Origin: Neocallimastix lanati (nom. inval.)
Lineage: Eukaryota; Neocallimastigomycota; Neocallimastigomycetes; Neocallimastigales; Neocallimastigaceae
Assembly (NCBI GenBank): GCA_016946835.1
Contig: JACVTC010000008.1
Location: forward strand, 1,570,001 to 1,634,000
DNA length: 64,000 nucleotides
Direction of reading: 5' to 3'
Shown here one piece after another: positions 12,429 through 24,200 of the stretch (position 1 is the stretch's first letter; the number at the start of each line of letters is the position of its first letter). The translations under genes were made by a program, and so were the position numbers. Under the pieces are notes generated by a model. That model was not told the DNA's origin and searched no databases. It saw nothing but the letters and a program-made list of their open reading frames with translations.

Positions 12429-13442
12429 TTAATTCCAAATCTTTGAGCAAATTACATTAATAGCATTACATTTTTCTGAAAGAGATTCACTCCAGGGTTG
12501 AGACCAACATTCAGAGAGCGTAGCATAACACTCATTTGACTTTTGAGTTTTACAATCCCAATCTTGAGAACCACAACTATAATAATCAGAAGTACCAGTT
12601 GGAGTACTAGATTTATTAGTAGTAGTTCTAGCCTTAGTAGAAGTTCTGGTAACAGGAATAGTTTTAGTAGAAGATCTAGTGGCTGGAACAGTCTTAGTGG
12701 ATGATTTTGGAATAGTTTTAGTAGAAGATCTAGTGGCTGGAACAGTCTTAGTGGATGATTTTGGAATAGTTTTAGTAGATGACTTTGGAATAGTTTTAGT
12801 AGATGACTTTGGAATAGTCTTAGTGGATGATTTTGGAATAGTCTTAGTGGATGATTTTGGAATAGTCTTAGTGGATGATTTTGGAATAGTCTTAGTGGAT
12901 GATTTTGGAATAGTCTTAGTGGATGATTTTGGAATAGTCTTAGTGGATGATTTTGGAATAGTCTTAGTGGATGATTTTGGAATAGTCTTAGTAGAAGATC
13001 TAGTGGCTGGAATAGTCTTAGTAGTAGATGACTTTGGAACAGTTTTAGTAGATGACTTTGAAATAGTCTTAGTAGTAGATGACTTTGGAACAGTTTTAGT
13101 AGATGACTTTGAAATAGTCTTAGTAGTAGATGACTTTGGAACAGTTTTAGTAGATGACTTTGAAATAGTCTTAGTAGTAGATGACTTTGGAACAGTCTTA
13201 GTAGATGACTTTGAAATAGTCTTAGTAGAAGATCTAGAAGATGGAAGAGTTTTAGCTTTAAATTATTATATAGATATATATATATATAAAGAATGAGAAT
13301 ATTTATTAGTACCTTTTGTTATATTAAAATATTAAATTCAATAATATAATTCAATTAAACATAATATAATTAAATACTTACTAGTAGCTGCTAAAACAAC
13401 AGCAACATAAAAAGTAAATAATAAAATATTAATGAATTTCAT
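12429..13442 (-). CDS. Secreted repeat protein with six-Cys C-terminal domain (array gene B)
   Basis: Exons 13382-13442 and 12429-13255, 295 residues. The 61-nt first exon and the intron phase are identical to gene A. It has about 23 repeat units. The N-terminal part of the array alternates TVPKSST and TISKSST with an extra Thr between units, a higher-order doublet repeated four times. The C-terminal part is a homogeneous run of KSSTKTIP units. The six-Cys domain has GVNVIC-like residues near its end (AINVICSKIWN) where A has AINAACSKIWN. Its 3' flank is nearly identical to that of gene E rather than to its neighbours, pointing to exchange or a block duplication. Confidence 0.82.
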
Positions 13443-13568
13443 TTTTATTATTGAATTGAATTTATATTAATTAAACTGTATAAAATTTTATTTTGTCTTT
13501 TATATATATATATAAATTTTTTATTTATTAATTTATTAATTTATTAAATTAAAATGAATTTTATTTGA

Positions 13569-13616
13569 TTTGGTTTTTTGAAATGAATGGGAAAATTTTC
13601 AAATATTTATATTTTT
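13569..13616 (-). promoter_or_regulatory. Conserved upstream motif, gene B
   Basis: A block whose plus strand begins TTTGGTTTTTTGAAATGAAT and continues GGGAAAATTTTC, about 130-175 bp upstream of the start codon. It recurs upstream of genes C, D, E and, in diverged form, F. Its conservation in otherwise drifting A/T DNA suggests a promoter element. Confidence 0.5.
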
Positions 13617-14827
13617 TTGAAAATAAATATAATGTAAATAATTATTACAAATAGTAATTTTTTTTTTTTTTCTTTAATATAAATATCATATAAAAATTAA
13701 TAAATTTAGTTTAATTTTTTTTTTTTTTAAATTTTAATTATTAATCTTTATCATAATTATTTTGATCTGCAATATCATTAATTTAAAATTATATTTTTTG
13801 TTAAAGGATACAAAATAATATGACTACTTATCATTACATTAAATTTTTATAATTTACATAAATATGGTAATAAATATAAATTTTTATAAATTCAAAAAGT
13901 TAACAATTATACATTAAAAGGTTATCATAAAATCATATATGTTACACGACTTTTAATACATATATTAAAAAATAAATATAATAAAATTTTTATATTTCAA
14001 ATAAATTATTATTCATTGTTTAAAAAAAAATAGTTATTATGTTATTCATTGTTAAATAAATTTAATTATTTAAAATAATATTAAATTAATATGCCAAAAT
14101 CTATGATAATTATATCATATTAATTTAACATTTATTAAATATTAATTAATTTATAGAAATATTTTAATATTTAAAGTTTATAATATTTTAAAGATTTTCT
14201 CCAACTTAATTTATATATAATTTTAAATTTATTTATTTTAAACTTCAAAAGAAAAAATTAACTTTAAAAATATTTTCTATCATGAGTTTTTTTCTTTTTT
14301 TTTAATTTCTGAAGATTTTTTAATATTAATTCTTAATTTAAATAATAATTTTTGTTTTAATTATTTTTTGCTTACAATTATTATAATAAAAATATAATAA
14401 TTTTGAAATTTACCTTTATAAAAATAATTACTATTAAATATATAATAAAGTAGAAAGATTAAATTTTTGAAATACATTTTGAAATATATTAGAACTTACA
14501 AAATTAAATCATAAATTATATATATTATTTTTATTTAAATTTTATTTTTAATTATAATTTAAGGCTTGATAACTTTTTATATTAATATTTCATTATGATA
14601 AATTTTTATTATGAATTTATATGTATATATATTCATAATATGTAAAATTTTTATTATTATCATTATTTTTATAACCATTAAATTATTTATATATCATATA
14701 ATATTATCAATACAATAAAAAAATACTTATTATATTCATAAAAATATAAAATTAAAAATAAAAATAAAAAAAGAAATTTTATTTATATAAATTATTTAAT
14801 TTAATTTTTTATTATCTTTTTATTCAT

Positions 14828-14890
<63 letters not shown>

Positions 14891-14962
14891 TAATTATTTA
14901 TCTATTTACTTAATTTTTTATTATTTTTTATATTATTATTTTTCTTTTTCTATTAATATATA

Positions 14963-14977
14963 GAAAGATCAACTTTC
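14963..14977 (-). promoter_or_regulatory. Conserved 3' hairpin, gene C
   Basis: GAAAGATCAACTTTC, 240 bp past the stop codon of gene C. Confidence 0.45.
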
Positions 14978-15216
14978 GTATTAAATTTTTTAGAAATTTT
15001 TTTCCAAATAAATTTTGAAATGTATAATTAATATTTAAATATTTTACATAAAAATAAATTTATATAATACATACTTAATCATTTTTAATATTTAAATTTT
15101 TAATTTTTAATTTTAATTTTTAATTTTTTTATTTTTAATTTTAATTTTTAATTTTTAATTTTTAATATTTAATATTTTTTTTCTTCCATTCATTCTTATT
15201 ATTATTTCTTATTTAA

Positions 15217-16154
15217 TTAATTCCATATCTTTGAACAAGCTGCATTAATAGCATTACATTTATCTGAAAGTGATTCACTCCATGGTTGAGACCAACATTC
15301 AGAGAGCGTAGCATAACACTCATTTGACTTTTGAGTTTTACAATCCCAATCTTGAGAACCACAACTATAATAATCGGAAGAACCAGTTGGAGTACTAGAT
15401 TTATTAGTAGTGGTTCTAGCCTTAATAGAAGTTCTGGAAGCTGGAATAGTTTTAGTTGATGATTTTGGAATAGTCTTAGTGGATGATTTTGGAATAGTCT
15501 TAGTGGATGATTTTGGAATAGTCTTAGTGGATGACTTTGGAATAGTTTTAGTAGATGACTTTGGAATAGTTTTAGTAGATGACTTTGGAATAGTCTTAGT
15601 GGATGATTTTGGAATAGTTTTAGTGGATGATTTTGGAATAGTCTTAGTGGATGATTTTGAAATAGTCTTAGTGGATGATTTTGGAATAGTTTTAGTAGAT
15701 GACTTTGGAATAGTTTTAGTAGATGACTTTGGAATAGTCTTAGTGGATGACTTTGGAATAGTCTTTGTGGATGATTTTGCTATAGTCTTAGTAGATGATT
15801 TTGGAATAGTTTTAGTTGATGATTTTGGAATAGTCTTAGTAGAAGATCTAGTAGCTGGAACAGTTTTAGTGGATGATTTTGGAATAGTCTTAGTAGAAGA
15901 TCTAGTAGCTGGAATAGTCTTTGTGGATGATTTTGGAATAGTCTTAGTAGAAGATCTAGAAGATGGAAGAGTTTTAGCTTTAAATCATAATATATATATA
16001 TATAAAATATAAGAATATTTATTAATATCTTTCTTTGTATTAAAATAATTATTAAAATAATATAATTTAATAAAGCATAATATAAATACTTACTAGTAGC
16101 TGCTAAAACAATAGCAACATATAAAGTAAATAATAAAATATTAATGAATTTCAT
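15217..16154 (-). CDS. Secreted repeat protein with six-Cys C-terminal domain (array gene C)
   Basis: Exons 16094-16154 and 15217-15977, 273 residues. The signal peptide starts MKFINILLFTLYVAIVLAA and is split from the body by a GTAAGT...AG intron in the same phase as its neighbours. It has about 21 KSSTKTIP-type units, with SKTIAKSS (Ala for Pro) and ATRSS variants. The C-terminal six-Cys domain is essentially identical to that of gene A (ends CSKIWN). Gene C is most like gene D, including long flanking stretches, so the two are probably the product of a recent block duplication. Confidence 0.82.
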
Positions 16155-16280
16155 TTTTGTTGCTGGTTTAAATTTATATTAAAATGTAAAAATTTTTATT
16201 TTATTTTATATATATATTTTTATTTATTTATTTATTTATTAAATTATTAAATTAAATAAATTTTATTTAATTTTATTTAA

Positions 16281-16327
16281 TTTGGTTTTTTGAAATGAAT
16301 GGGAAATTTTTCAACTATTTATATTTT
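16281..16327 (-). promoter_or_regulatory. Conserved upstream motif, gene C
   Basis: Same TTTGGTTTTTTGAAATGAAT block, about 127-173 bp upstream of the gene C start codon. Confidence 0.5.
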
Positions 16328-17521
16328 TTTAAAAATAAATATGATAAATATTAACTAAATAATTATTTATAGCTTTTTTTTTTTTATTATTATTTAGAAT
16401 TAACAATATATAAAATTTATTTTATCATTTTTTTTCTTTAATTTAATTTATTATTCTTTATCATAATTATTTTGATCTGCATTTTTATTAATTTAAAAAT
16501 ATATTTTTTTTAAAAGATAAAAAATAATATGACTCCTTATTATTTCATTAAATTTTTTATAATACCTAAAAAAGGGAAAAAATTTTTATTAATACAAAAA
16601 ATAACAATTTTATATTAAAAAAGTTATCATAAAATCATGTTACACAACTTTAACACATATTTTAAAATAAAATAATATAATTTCTATATTTTAAATAATT
16701 TATTATTCATTGTATTAAACAAATTATGTTATTCATTGTTAAATAAATTTAAAATTTAAGATAATATTAAATTAATATGCTAAAATCTATGATAAATATA
16801 TCATATTAATTTAACATTTATTAAATATTAATTAATGTAAAAAAATATTTTAATATTTAAAGTTTATGATATTTTAATGGATTTTCTCCAACTTAATTTA
16901 TATATAATTTTAAATTTATTTATTTTAAACTTCAAAAAAAAAAATTAACTTTAAAAATATTTTCTATCATGAGTTTTTTTTTTTTTTAATTTCCAAAGAC
17001 TTTTTAATATTAATCCTTCATTTAAATAATAATTTTTATTTTAATTATTTTTTGCTTACAATTACTATAATAAAAATATAATAATTTTGAAATTTACCTT
17101 TATAAAAATAATTACTATTAAATATATAACAGAGTAGAAAGATTAAATTTTTGAAATACATTTTGAAATATATTAGAACTTATAAAATTTAATCATAAAT
17201 AATATACAATAATTTTTATTTAAATTTTATTTTTTATTGTACTTCAAAACTTGATAAGTCTTTATATTAATATTTCATTATGATAAATTTTTATTATTAA
17301 TTTATATGTATATATATTCATAATATGTAAAATTTTTATTATTATCATTATTTTTATAACCATTAAATTATTTATATATCATATAATATTATCAATACAA
17401 TAAAAAAATATTTATTATATTCATAAAAATATAAAATTAAAAATAAAAATAAAAATAAAAATAAAAATAAAAAAAGAAATTTTATTTATATAAATTATTT
17501 AATTTAATTTTTATTATCTTT

Positions 17522-17556
<35 letters not shown>

Positions 17557-17629
17557 TAATTATTTATCTATTTACTTAATTTTTTATTATTTTTTTATAT
17601 AATTATTTTTCTTTTTCTATTAATATATA

Positions 17630-17644
17630 GAAAGATCAACTTTC
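17630..17644 (-). promoter_or_regulatory. Conserved 3' hairpin, gene D
   Basis: GAAAGATCAACTTTC, 238 bp past the stop codon of gene D. Confidence 0.45.
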
Positions 17645-17881
17645 ATATTAATTTTTGGAAAATTTTTTCTAAATAATTTTTGAAATGTATAATTAATATT
17701 TAAATATTTTACATAAAAATAAATTTATATAATACATACTTAATCATTTTTAATATTTAAATTTTTAATTTTTAATTTTAATTTTTAATTTTTTTATTTT
17801 TAATTTTAATTTTTAATTTTTAATTTTTAATATTTAATATTTTTTTTCTTCCATTCATTCTTATTATTATTTCTTATTTAA

Positions 17882-18957
17882 TTAATTCCATATCTTTGAA
17901 CAAGCTGCATTAATAGCATTACATTTATCTGAAAGTGATTCACTCCAGGGTTGAGACCAACATTCAGAGAGCGTAGCATAACACTCATTTGACTTTTGAG
18001 TTTTACAATCCCAATCTTGAGAACCACAACTATAATAATCGGAAGAACCAGTTGGAGTACTAGCTCTAGTAGTAGTGGTTCTAGCCTTAGAAGAAGTTCT
18101 GGTAGCTGGAATAGTTTTAGTAGATGATTTTGGAATAGTTTTAGTAGATGATTTTGGAATAGTTTTAGTGGATGATTTTGGAATAGTTTTAGTTGATGAT
18201 TTTGGAATAGTCTTAGTGGATGATTTTGGAATAGTTTTAGTAGAAGATCTAGTGGCTGGAACAGTCTTAGTGGATGACTTTGGAATAGTTTTAGTTGATG
18301 ATTTTGGAATAGTTTTAGTAGATGACTTTGGAGTAGTCTTAGTGGATGACTTTGGAATAGTCTTTGTGGATGATTTTGCTATAGTCTTAGTTGATGATTT
18401 TGGAATAGTTTTAGTAGATGATTTTGGAATAGCTTTAGTTGATGATTTTGGAATAGTTTTAGTAGATGATTTTGGAATAGTCTTTGTGGATGATTTTGCT
18501 ATAGTCTTAGTTGATGATTTTGGAATAGTTTTAGTGGATGATTTTGGAATAGTCTTAGTAGAAGATCTAGTTGCTGGAACAGTTTTAGTGGATGATTTTG
18601 GAATAGTCTTAGTAGAAGATTTAATGGCTGGAATAGTTTTAGTTGATGATTTTAGAATAGTTTTAGTAGAAGATCTAGTGGCTGTAATAGTCTTTGTGGA
18701 TGATTTTGGAATAGTTTTAGTTGATGATTTTGGAATAGTCTTAGTAGAAGATCTAGAAGATGGAAGAGTTTTAGCTTTAAATTATTATATATATATATAT
18801 GTAAAGAATGAGAATATTTATTAGTACCTTTTGTTATATTAAAATATTAAATTCAATAATATAATTCAATTAAACATAATATAATTAAATACTTACTAGT
18901 AGCTGCTAAAACGATAGCAACATATAAAGTAAATAATAAAATATTAATGAATTTCAT
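17882..18957 (-). CDS. Secreted repeat protein with six-Cys C-terminal domain (array gene D)
   Basis: Exons 18897-18957 and 17882-18774, 317 residues. First exon, intron phase and six-Cys domain are as in gene C. It has about 27 repeat units. A longer period is visible inside the array: blocks with the KSSTKTIAKSSTKTIP pair recur about 120 bp apart, which suggests expansion in multi-unit steps. A few units carry unique substitutions (for example an Arg-to-Leu-type change near 18650), so it is less homogeneous than the array of gene E. Confidence 0.82.
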
Positions 18958-19087
18958 GTTTGTTACTGGTTTAAATTTATATTAAATTGTAAAAAATTTA
19001 TTTTATTTTATTTTATATATATATATTTATTTATTTATTTATTTATTAAATTATTAAATTAAATAAATTTTATTTAATTTTATTTAA

Positions 19088-19135
19088 TTTGGTTTTTTGA
19101 AATGAATGGGAAATTTTTCAACTATTTATATTTTT
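19088..19135 (-). promoter_or_regulatory. Conserved upstream motif, gene D
   Basis: Same TTTGGTTTTTTGAAATGAAT block, about 131-178 bp upstream of the gene D start codon. Confidence 0.5.
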
Positions 19136-20115
19136 TTAAAAATAAATATGATAAATATTAACTAAATAATTATTTATAGCTTTTTTTTTTATTATTATTT
19201 AGAATTAACAATATATAAAATTTATTTTATCATTTTTTTTCTTCAATTTAATTTATTATTCTTTATCATAATTATTTTGATCTGCATTATTATTAATTTA
19301 AAAATATATTTTTTTAAAAGATAAAAAATAATATGACTCCTTATAATTTCATTAAATTTTTTATAATTACCCAAAAAAGGGAAAAAAAAGTTTTTTATGA
19401 ATATAAAAAGTAACAATTATACATTAAAAAAGTTTTCATAAAAATCATATATGTTACACGACTTTAATATATATATTAAAAAATAAATACAATAAAATTT
19501 TTATATTTCAAATAATTTAAAGATAATATTAAATTAATATGCCAAAATCTATGATAAATATATCATATTAATTTAACATTTATTAAATTTTAATTAATTT
19601 AGCAAAAGATTTTTAATATTTAAAGTTTATAATATTTTAAAGGATTTTCTCCACCTTAGTTTATATATAATTTTAAATTTATTTATTTATTTATTTCAAT
19701 CTTCTAAATAATATTAAATTTAAAATATCTTCACAAATATTAATCTTTTTATTTAAATAATATTTTTTTATATTTATTTTGTTCATAATTACTATTATAA
19801 AAAATATGATAATGTTTAACTGTATCTTAACTATCAAATATAAAAATAAAATATGTATATTTCATAATTTTAAAAGTTTTTTTAGCAATGATTATATTTT
19901 GACAATACATTTTGAAATATAGAAAAAAATTAAATCATAAATTAAAGACATTATTTTTATTCGAATATGAATTTTGAGCCATATACTTGATAAATTCTTA
20001 TACTAATATTAATAAATATATAATAAATTTATATATATATATATATATATATGCATAATATATATCTTTTTATTATTATTATTTCTATAACCTTTTAAAT
20101 TATTTTTATATTATA

Positions 20116-20160
<45 letters not shown>

Positions 20161-20396
20161 CATTATTATTATTAACAATTAATAATAAATTATTTATTAC
20201 ATTTATAAAATAAAAAAAAATTAAAATAAAAATAAAAATTTTTTATTTACTTTTCATATTTTTTTATTTATTTATTTATTTATTTATCTATTTATTAATT
20301 TATAATAAATTTAATAATATTTTTTTCTATTATTATTATTTTTATTTAATTATTTTTTTTTTTTTTTTTTTTTTTTTTTTGTTCTATTTATATATA

Positions 20397-20411
20397 GAAA
20401 GATCAACTTTC
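20397..20411 (-). promoter_or_regulatory. Conserved 3' hairpin, gene E
   Basis: GAAAGATCAACTTTC, 198 bp past the stop codon of gene E, the same spacing as in gene B. Confidence 0.45.
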
Positions 20412-20608
20412 ATTTAATATTATTTAAAATTTATTTTCAAAATAATTTTAAAATATATAATTAATATTTAAATATTTTAAATTTAATAAATATATATTAT
20501 TTTTTTAATTATTTTCAATGTTCTAATTTTTAAAATTTTAATTTTTAATTTTTAATTTTTAATATTTTTTTTTTCCTTCATTCATTCGTATTATTATTTC
20601 TTATTTAT

Positions 20609-22016
20609 TTAATTCCAAATCTTTGAGCAAATTACATTAATAGCATTACATTTTTCTGAAAGAGATTCACTCCATGGTTGAGACCAACATTCAGAGAGCG
20701 TAGCATAACACTCATTTGACTTTTGAGTTTTACAATCCCAATCTTGAGAACCACAACTATAATAATAGGAAGAACCAGTTGGAGTACTAGATTTAGTAGT
20801 CGTAGTTCTAGCCTTAGAAGAAGTTCTTGTAGCAGGAATAGTTTTAGTTGATGACTTTGGAATAGTTTTAGTTGATGATTTTGGAATAGTTTTAGTTGAT
20901 GATTTTGGAATAGTTTTAGTTGATGATTTTGGAATAGTTTTAGTAGATGACTTTGGAATAGTTTTAGTAGATGACTTTGGAATAGTTTTAGTAGATGACT
21001 TTGGAATAGTTTTAGTAGATGACTTTGGAATAGTTTTAGTAGATGACTTTGGAATAGTTTTAGTAGATGACTTTGGAATAATTTTAGTAGATGACTTTGG
21101 AATAGTTTTAGTAGATGACTTTGGAATAATTTTAGTAGATGACTTTGGAATAGTTTTAGTAGATGACTTTGGAATAGTTTTAGTAGATGACTTTGGAATA
21201 GTTTTAGTAGATGACTTTGGAATAGTTTTAGTAGATGACTTTGGAATAGTTTTAGTAGATGACTTTGGAATAGTTTTAGTGGATGATTTTGGAATAGTCT
21301 TAGTAGATGACTTTGGAATAGACTTAGTAGATGACTTTGGAATAGTCTTAGTAGATGACTTTGGAATAGTCTTAGTAGATGACTTTGGAATAGTCTTAGT
21401 AGATGATTTTGCTATAGTCTTAGTAGATGATTTTGGAATAGTTTTAGTAGATGACTTTGGAATAGTCTTAGTAGATGACTTTGGAATAGTCTTAGTAGAT
21501 GATTTTGCTATAGTCTTAGTAGATGATTTTGGAATAGTTTTAGTAGATGACTTTGGAATAGTCTTAGTAGATGATTTTGGAATAGTCTTAGTGGATGATT
21601 TTGGAATAGTCTTAGTAGATGACTTTGGAATAGTCTTAGTAGATGACTTTGGAATAGTCTTAGTAGATGATTTTGCTATAGTCTTAGTAGATGATTTTGG
21701 AATAGTTTTAATAGATGACTTTGGAATAGTCTTAGTAGATGACTTTGGAATAGTCTTAGTTGATGATTTTGAAATAGCTTTAGTAGATGATTTTGGAAGA
21801 GTTTTAGTAGATGATCTGGAAGATGGGAGAGTTTTAGCTTTATATAATTATATACATATATATATAATATGAATAATTTTTAGTACCTTTTATTTATATT
21901 AAAATAATATATACAATAATATAATTTAACCTAACAAATATAATTAAATACTTACTAGTAGCTGCTAAAACGATTGCAAAATATAAAATGAATAATAAAA
22001 TATTAATGAATTTCAT
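20609..22016 (-). CDS. Secreted repeat protein with six-Cys C-terminal domain (array gene E, longest)
   Basis: Exons 21956-22016 and 20609-21837, 429 residues. The signal peptide is slightly changed (MKFINILLFILYFAIVLAA). It has about 40 repeat units, the longest array. The part nearest the C-terminal domain is almost perfectly homogeneous (KSSTKTIP at both protein and codon level), while the part nearest the signal peptide mixes TIAKSS and TIPKSS units. The six-Cys domain matches gene B. Near 24-bp homogeneity implies recent unit-by-unit expansion. Function is unknown; the likely setting is secreted or wall-bound. Confidence 0.82.
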
Positions 22017-23285
22017 TTTTTGTTCTTAGATTTTTTTTATTTTAAATAGATTTAATCTCTTTTATATATATATATATATTTGTTATTTATTTTTTTTTAT
22101 TGATCTATTTAATTAAATAATTTTTTATTCAATTTTGGTTTTTTAAAATGAATGGGAAAATTTTCAAATATTTATATTTTTCAAAAATATAACTGAAAAT
22201 AATGATTATCATTAAAATATCTTTTTTAAAAAAATATATATATAAAAATATATAATATTAAAAAATTTATACAAAAAAAAAAAAAAAAAAAAAAAAAATT
22301 TATAATTATAACTGATATATACTAATATTCTGATCTGCATTACTTGTAATTTTAAACTATACTTTTTTTTTTATTGATAAATGACTCAATACAATTATTA
22401 CCCCTTAGTATTTAAAAAAAAAAAAATTGTTTAGCATTGTAAATATAGGGGAATTTATTAATATTATTTATAAATAAAGAAAAAAAGAAAAAAAAGTTTA
22501 ATATTAATTAATTCAATTAATTATATATTTAAAGTTATCTTAAAATCATATATGTTGTACAAATATTTAATATAAACAATTCATATTCCTATTAATATTT
22601 ATCTTTCTCTAAAATTTTATATGTTACACGAATGTTTTATTATAACTATTTTAATACTTTTTAAAGTCATATTTAATAACCTTAACTATATTATTATCAT
22701 TACAATAAGACATATCATAAATTATTAAATTAATATGACAAAATATAACAAAATCTATGATAACTTTATCATATAATTTGATATTACTCAATATTAAAAT
22801 ACTTAAAAATAATAATATTAAAGTTTATAATTATCTAATGGATTAATCTTTATATTATTTTTTTTTTTCTTTTAAAGACATGTTAACTTTTATAGAATCA
22901 AATATTAAATATAAATTGTTTATTTAAATTTATTTTCATGTCTCTTTTTACATTTGTTTTTTTTTTTTTTTTTTTAATTTTTTCTATGGAATATATAAAT
23001 ATATTAAAAATTATTATTTATTTTAATTTATCAAAATAAAAAAAAGTTAAATTATTTTATTTTAATTATATCGATTAATTTTTTTTTTTTTTTTTAGAAT
23101 AAGAAGAATAAGAAGAATACATTTCCACTACTTTATTACTTATTAAAATATTAATACAATGTATACGTTATAAAAAAAAATATATTATAAATATATTAAA
23201 ATAAAGATATATATATATACAAAAAATGTATCGAATTAAAAAAAAAAAAAAAATTAAAAATAAGCTTTAATACGAATAAAGTTAA
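22017..23285. other. Upstream region of gene E and A/T-rich DNA
   Basis: Apart from the conserved upstream motif it holds poly(A) near 22270-22298 and poly(T) tracts. No gene seen. Confidence 0.65.
22134..22182 (-). promoter_or_regulatory. Conserved upstream motif, gene E
   Basis: TTTGGTTTTTTAAAATGAAT variant of the block, about 118-166 bp upstream of the gene E start codon. Confidence 0.5.
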
Positions 23286-23289
23286 TGTA

Positions 23290-24200
23290 GTACAATATAA
23301 GTATGAAAAATAATAACATTCTTCGATTTATGGATTTCCTTATTGATATTATGAAATGATACAAGACACCATAGCATACTAGTATCAATTAAAGATTGAA
23401 CCCTCCTAGTACGAATTATATTTGAACCAAGTAAAGGAGCATAACAATGAGCTTTACTGATAATAAGATTGTAAAATAAGATAAATGTACCTTGTTATAC
23501 ATTGGAAAATTGAGAATAAAGATTTCTTAATTTTATATTGCATATAAGAAATAACAGGTCGAAGTGACAGATATGTTGCTGAATAAGAATTCTGAAATAA
23601 GTATACCATGAAATCCTAGGAATAGAGTATATACCAAGAAAGAAAGTGGAATCTTCAAAAGAATAAGATTACACAAAATTAAAAAATATTTGATTACTAT
23701 AGTTTTTCATTTATTTATTCCAAATAACAATTTTGTTCTTGTCAACCCATTTAAAGACATGACTAAGAAGTGAAGTCATTTTAGCTTTACTGAGAACAAT
23801 TAAAAACAATATTATCTGCAAATAAACCTCCACAATTTTTATTTGTAACTTTGATACCATATTTACATATTTATCACAGTTATCTAAAGCATCATCTATA
23901 ATTAAATTAAATATAATAGGAGAAAAAAAAAACACTCTTGACTCACCACACGATGAATATCAAACTCGCCTGAACGTCATATCAAGAAAACAAGCAATGA
24001 GCTTTAGAAGATAAAAAATAGATTATAAAGGAAATTAAAAGTGTTTAATTAACACGTTGAAAATAGGTACTGAATCAAAAGTCTTTTTAAGAATCCAAGA
24101 AGGCTACATATGTAAACACATTATTAAATTTTCTTCTTAAACAGATTTCTCTGATAGAAATATAGGGACTTAGGGACTAATACGTTCTTTATGATTACAA
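23290..24200 (-). mobile_element. Decayed LINE (non-LTR retrotransposon) fragment
   Basis: Base composition is less A/T-biased here than in the flanks. Minus-strand frames give reverse-transcriptase pieces in the right order: a YVAFLD segment (about 24090-24110), a GEFDIHR segment (about 23960), FSPIIFNLIIDDALDNCDKY (within 23830-23930), then a degenerate LFADNIVLI catalytic block and a KMTSLLSHVFKWVDKN stretch. Several stops and frame changes separate them and the FADD motif is altered (FADN), so it is dead. It sits between array genes E and F, which may explain why F is set apart. Confidence 0.75.

Larger units (their letters stand above)
13443..15216. other. Spacer between array genes B and C
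   Basis: Upstream region of B and 3' flank of C, with a TTTA tetranucleotide run at about 14825-14892. No other gene. Confidence 0.7.
16155..17881. other. Spacer between array genes C and D
   Basis: Upstream region of C and 3' flank of D. It matches the B-C spacer over long stretches (for example 17030-17440 against 14335-14740). It has a TTTA run at 17520-17557 and no other gene. Confidence 0.7.
18958..20608. other. Spacer between array genes D and E
   Basis: Upstream region of D and 3' flank of E. The left part resembles the C-D spacer and the right part (about 19690-20600) resembles the A-B spacer (11500-12420). It has a TTA trinucleotide run at about 20118-20173 and poly(T) near 20352-20380. 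Confidence 0.7.

Noticed and set aside
15780-16154. 124-residue minus frame joining the gene C signal peptide to its repeat
   Set aside because: It reads through the intron and changes frame at the repeat; the spliced model gives the same phase as in all the other array genes.
10160-21872. Long plus-strand frames of VDDFGIVLVDDFGIVL type in each array gene, and a similar one at 25378-25758
   Set aside because: They are antisense readings of the 24-bp repeat. Signal-peptide exon, GT-AG intron, six-Cys domain and stop codon all lie on the minus strand, and the plus frames have no signal peptide or unique domain.
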